Shown here: in pieces, positions 11,094 to 12,867 of the stretch | How the letters are laid out: each line of letters begins with the position of its first letter | Numbering within the stretch: position 1 is the first letter of the stretch | Assembly (NCBI GenBank): GCA_965370805.1 | Contig: CBDUVZ010000087.1 | Location: 1-12,867, forward strand | From: CBDUVZ01 sp965370805 | GTDB lineage: Bacteria; Hydrothermota; Tepidihabitantia; Tepidihabitantales; Tepidihabitantaceae | Direction: 5' to 3' | DNA length: 12,867 bases | The notes under the pieces: model-generated | The model's input: only the letters and a program-made list of their open reading frames with translations | What the model was told of the DNA's origin: nothing | Databases searched by the model: none | Made by a program: the position numbers and the translations under genes

Positions 11094-12530
11094 CTAGCGG
11101 TTCAGCAGTATCTTGCCGGTTTCGGTGTACTCCGACGCGTTGACCCGGAAGATGTAGGCACCGGCCGGGAGTTCGCTGCCGGTGAGGCTGCGGCCGCGCC
11201 AGTCGGCTGAGAGGATTCCGGGGTTCGATGGTTCAAGGGCGAGGGTGGCGACCAGTTCCCCGGCTACCGAGTAGATGCGGACAGTTGCCCGGTCGGTCGG
11301 CGCATTGGCGAGCGCGAATCGGGTGGAGCGTCGGAACGGGTTGGGCGAAGCCGTGAGCCCGGGCGGGCCTGAGGTAGTAATTGGCTCTGCTGCTATTCCG
11401 GTACTTGCGGCCAGGAATGAGACCATCGTGCTTTCCGGAGAGCAGACCGGCCAGGTTGTCCAGCAGTCGATGCTGTCTTCGACGCTGAACTCGTCCTTGG
11501 CCCAGACGTAGTAATCGACGTCGGCTGGCATGGTGACTTCGGGAATGGTGAAGTGATAGAGATCGCCATTGGACGAGTCGGCCCCGACCGAAATCCAGGA
11601 GCCCTGGTCCACGCGGTAGAAGAGCGATTCGGCACCGACCGCATCGTCGTCAGTGATGGTCGAAGTGACTTCGTACGGACCGGCGTAGTCGGTATCAGGC
11701 CAGACCGTGGTGTTGGCGAACTCCGGGGGAATCAGGTCCCAGCCCGGGATATCGGCCTGGGACATCTGGAACATGTGTTCGACGTTCATGAAGTCATGCG
11801 AAGCGCCGTTCTGACTCATTGCCGCGGCCACGCCGTTCCCGCCGAGGAAATGGCCGGGGACAAGCCATTCATATATCCAGCGCCGGTCTTCCGACCCCAT
11901 GTTGTCGGTGTACACGGAGTAGTCCTTGATGACCAGGCAAGGCCAGAAGTAGTCACCGGAGAGCGGGACTTTGACTTTGCCTCGGGCGACGATTCTCTTG
12001 GTGTGCTGTTCGTTCGCGACGTACGGGATTCCGGGGATGAGTTCGTACTGCCAGGTTATCGCGCTCATCCAGCCGGCGCCGTAGTACATCGGGTTGACGT
12101 AGATCCGCGCGTCGGGGTGGTAGTTGCCGAGGAATCGGTACCCGCCCTGGTCGAAGTCGATCCCGTCGAGGTAGAGCCCGAAGTCAGTCTTGTACAGGAA
12201 TGTCCACTGCTCGGAGCCGCTGCCCATGGTGTCGGCCGAGACTACGTCCGGGTCAGGCGGGTCGGATTCCATCGAGTCCGGCGCCGGGTAGCGGCCTTCT
12301 TCCGGCGGGAGGAGACCGGTCCGGGTCAAGTAGCCGCCCGGGTATTGGGTCATGTCCCATACCTGCCGGGTGGAGTCGAACGGGGTCCACATGAAGATGG
12401 CCTGGTTCTGCTTGAATCGACCATAGGTATCGATCACCAGCGGAATCTCGTGGCTCTCAATCAGCACCTGGGCAAGACCGAAAGAACTCAGGACCAGTAC
12501 TGCAGTGATTACGAAAGACATTGTGCGCAT
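11094..12530 (-). CDS. Secreted protein with C-terminal FlgD/T9SS-like sorting domain
   Basis: A 478-residue exported protein. The ATG at 12530 is preferred over ATG 12551 because AGGAGG (12535-12540) lies 4 nt upstream and the predicted transcript would start about 12552. Residues 1-20 are a signal peptide ending G-L-A before Gln21. Residues 21-275 form an unrecognised, Trp/Tyr-rich region with several Gly-Asp turns. Residues about 283-372 look like an Ig-like module of the 'bond/deformation' type seen in secreted proteins (GPYEVTSTITDDD, then LYHFTIP, then DYYVWAKDEF). Residues about 390-478 form a typical C-terminal FlgD_ig/Por-like domain: ASPNPFRRSTRFAL, VRIYSVAGELVATL, LPAGAYIFRVNA, and a basic end KILLNR. 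In Bacteroidota-type systems such domains direct secretion by T9SS; whether that applies here is inference. It is first in a two-gene operon with the kinase gene. Confidence 0.85.
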   Translation of the reverse strand: MRTMSFVITAVLVLSSFGLAQVLIESHEIPLVIDTYGRFKQNQAIFMWTPFDSTRQVWDMTQYPGGYLTRTGLLPPEEGRYPAPDSMESDPPDPDVVSADTMGSGSEQWTFLYKTDFGLYLDGIDFDQGGYRFLGNYHPDARIYVNPMYYGAGWMSAITWQYELIPGIPYVANEQHTKRIVARGKVKVPLSGDYFWPCLVIKDYSVYTDNMGSEDRRWIYEWLVPGHFLGGNGVAAAMSQNGASHDFMNVEHMFQMSQADIPGWDLIPPEFANTTVWPDTDYAGPYEVTSTITDDDAVGAESLFYRVDQGSWISVGADSSNGDLYHFTIPEVTMPADVDYYVWAKDEFSVEDSIDCWTTWPVCSPESTMVSFLAASTGIAAEPITTSGPPGLTASPNPFRRSTRFALANAPTDRATVRIYSVAGELVATLALEPSNPGILSADWRGRSLTGSELPAGAYIFRVNASEYTETGKILLNR

Positions 12531-12558
12531 ACGGCCTCCTTTGATGGTCATCGCCCAG

Positions 12559-12587
12559 ATTCTAGGAGTTCAGGGGGATGCTGTCAA
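12559..12587 (-). promoter_or_regulatory. Consensus promoter of the 12530-10599 operon
   Basis: On the minus strand: perfect TTGACA (12582-12587), 17-bp spacer, TAGAAT (12559-12564). Start expected near 12552, giving a leader of about 21 nt that carries the SD AAAGGAGG (12535-12542) before ATG 12530. Confidence 0.75.
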
Positions 12588-12618
12588 GGCGAGGGCGGAG
12601 GGGCGAAGGAAGGACAGC

Positions 12619-12667
12619 AAGTCAAAAGTCAAAAGGCAAATCGCAAAGTGCGGAGTGCGGAAGCGGG
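12619..12667 (+). repeat. 7-bp periodic repeat, locus D
   Basis: Seven heptamers in phase: AAGTCAA twice, AAGGCAA, ATCGCAA, AGTGCGG twice, AAGCGGG. Confidence 0.7.
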
Positions 12668-12680
12668 CCGGAATGAAACC

Positions 12681-12710
12681 ACGGATGGACACGGATAGAC
12701 ACAGATGAGG
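12681..12710 (+). repeat. 10-bp periodic repeat
   Basis: Three units: ACGGATGGAC, ACGGATAGAC, ACAGATGAGG. A related fragment (ACCACAGATGAT) occurs at 2270-2281. Confidence 0.55.
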
Positions 12711-12742
12711 GCGGAAGTCCGAATTCGGCAATTGACACTCGG

Positions 12743-12768
12743 CATTCGGAATTGTGATAGCCGCCAAG
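12743..12768 (+). repeat. Dispersed 26-bp repeat, copy 2
   Basis: Second copy of the element at 9780-9805, with one base different. Same orientation in both places. After the match, this copy continues with a further GCGCCAAGG while the other has GCCGCCGAG, so similarity persists a little past the core. Confidence 0.7.
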
Positions 12769-12808
12769 AGCGCCAAGGTAGAGGAGCGGAGAGGAGTAAA
12801 CACCAAGG

Positions 12809-12826
12809 CACAAAGAGCACAAAGAG
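12809..12826 (+). repeat. 9-bp direct repeat
   Basis: CACAAAGAG occurs twice in tandem, preceded by a related CACCAAGG. The A-rich composition contrasts with the GC-rich genes. Confidence 0.5.
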
Positions 12827-12831
12827 GGCGG

Positions 12832-12867
12832 ATTGCAGATTTGAGATTTCAGATTGTAGATTGCAGA
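12832..12867 (+). repeat. 7-bp periodic repeat, locus E (runs off window)
   Basis: Five heptamers in phase to the window edge: ATTGCAG, ATTTGAG, ATTTCAG, ATTGTAG, ATTGCAG, then A. The full length cannot be seen. Confidence 0.7.

Larger units (their letters stand above)
12588..12867. other. Terminal spacer of short-period repeats
   Basis: No gene supported. Nearly all of it is degenerate tandem repeats of differing period: 7 bp (12619-12667), 10 bp (12681-12710), 9 bp (12809-12826) and 7 bp again (12832-12867), with the dispersed 26-bp repeat at 12743-12768. Open frames here run through repeats. Confidence 0.7.

Noticed and set aside
10092..11210. Long plus-strand open frame (372 codons) across the kinase gene
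   Set aside because: It is antisense to a clear PF04008 gene, has no SD or domain, and long antisense frames are expected in GC-rich genes.
12530..12551. ATG 12551 as start of the secreted protein
   Set aside because: It lies at the predicted transcription start with no SD; ATG 12530 has AGGAGG at proper spacing and gives a cleaner signal peptide.
11553..12698. Plus-strand open frame of 381 codons
   Set aside because: Antisense to the secreted protein gene with signal peptide, promoter and sorting domain; its composition is Val/Arg/Gly-rich and shows no family pattern.

Overview
The window reads as a fragment of a GC-rich bacterial genome. Genes are closely packed into short operons, and the spacers between operons are loose and repeat-rich. 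Three things suggest a member of the Fibrobacterota-Chlorobiota-Bacteroidota neighbourhood or a candidate phylum such as WOR-3: a secreted protein ending in a FlgD/T9SS-like sorting domain, lipoproteins with Ig-like (Big_5) modules, and an adenosine-specific kinase of the PF04008 type common in thermophiles and archaea. The taxonomic guess is inference. Shine-Dalgarno (SD) sequences of the AGGAGG type and sigma-70-like promoters (TTGACA, 16-17 bp, TAnnnT) can be read directly in several places.

Layout. (1) 300-1399, + strand: a lipoprotein and a small secreted protein, overlapping by GTGA. (2) 1400-2604: a 1.2 kb stretch with no confident gene. It holds a striking 12-bp tandem array (29 clear units, up to 32, with no indel), 7-bp periodic repeats, a repeated 18-mer, hairpins and a G-quadruplex motif. 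(3) 2605-7295, + strand: a four-gene operon with a near-consensus promoter. It encodes a Rossmann/DUF2520 dehydrogenase-like protein, a Big_5 lipoprotein, a membrane-anchored VWA protein with a complete MIDAS motif, and a COG2426 small multidrug export family membrane protein. (4) 7292-9307, - strand: a membrane-bound nucleotide-sugar 4,6-dehydratase of the CapD/WbpM/PglF type. Its stop codon overlaps the stop of the convergent operon. (5) 9308-9942: repeat-rich spacer with at most one weakly supported small ORF. (6) 9943-10251, - strand: a HicA-like small protein with its own good promoter and SD but no visible HicB partner. (7) 10252-10598: spacer with a 16-bp hairpin. (8) 10599-12530, - strand: a two-gene operon (secreted protein with a C-terminal sorting-type domain, then adenosine-specific kinase) with a consensus promoter. 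(9) 12588-12867: spacer made almost entirely of short-period degenerate repeats running off the window.

Working together. The 2605-7295 operon and the 4,6-dehydratase point to cell envelope functions: surface lipoprotein, VWA interaction scaffold, membrane protein, and surface glycan precursor synthesis. No biochemical pathway linking the four operon genes is evident. The most unusual content lies outside the recognisable genes: the 12-bp array, the locus-specific 7-bp repeat family in all the major spacers, the strand-biased hairpin, and the apparently leaderless start of the main operon.
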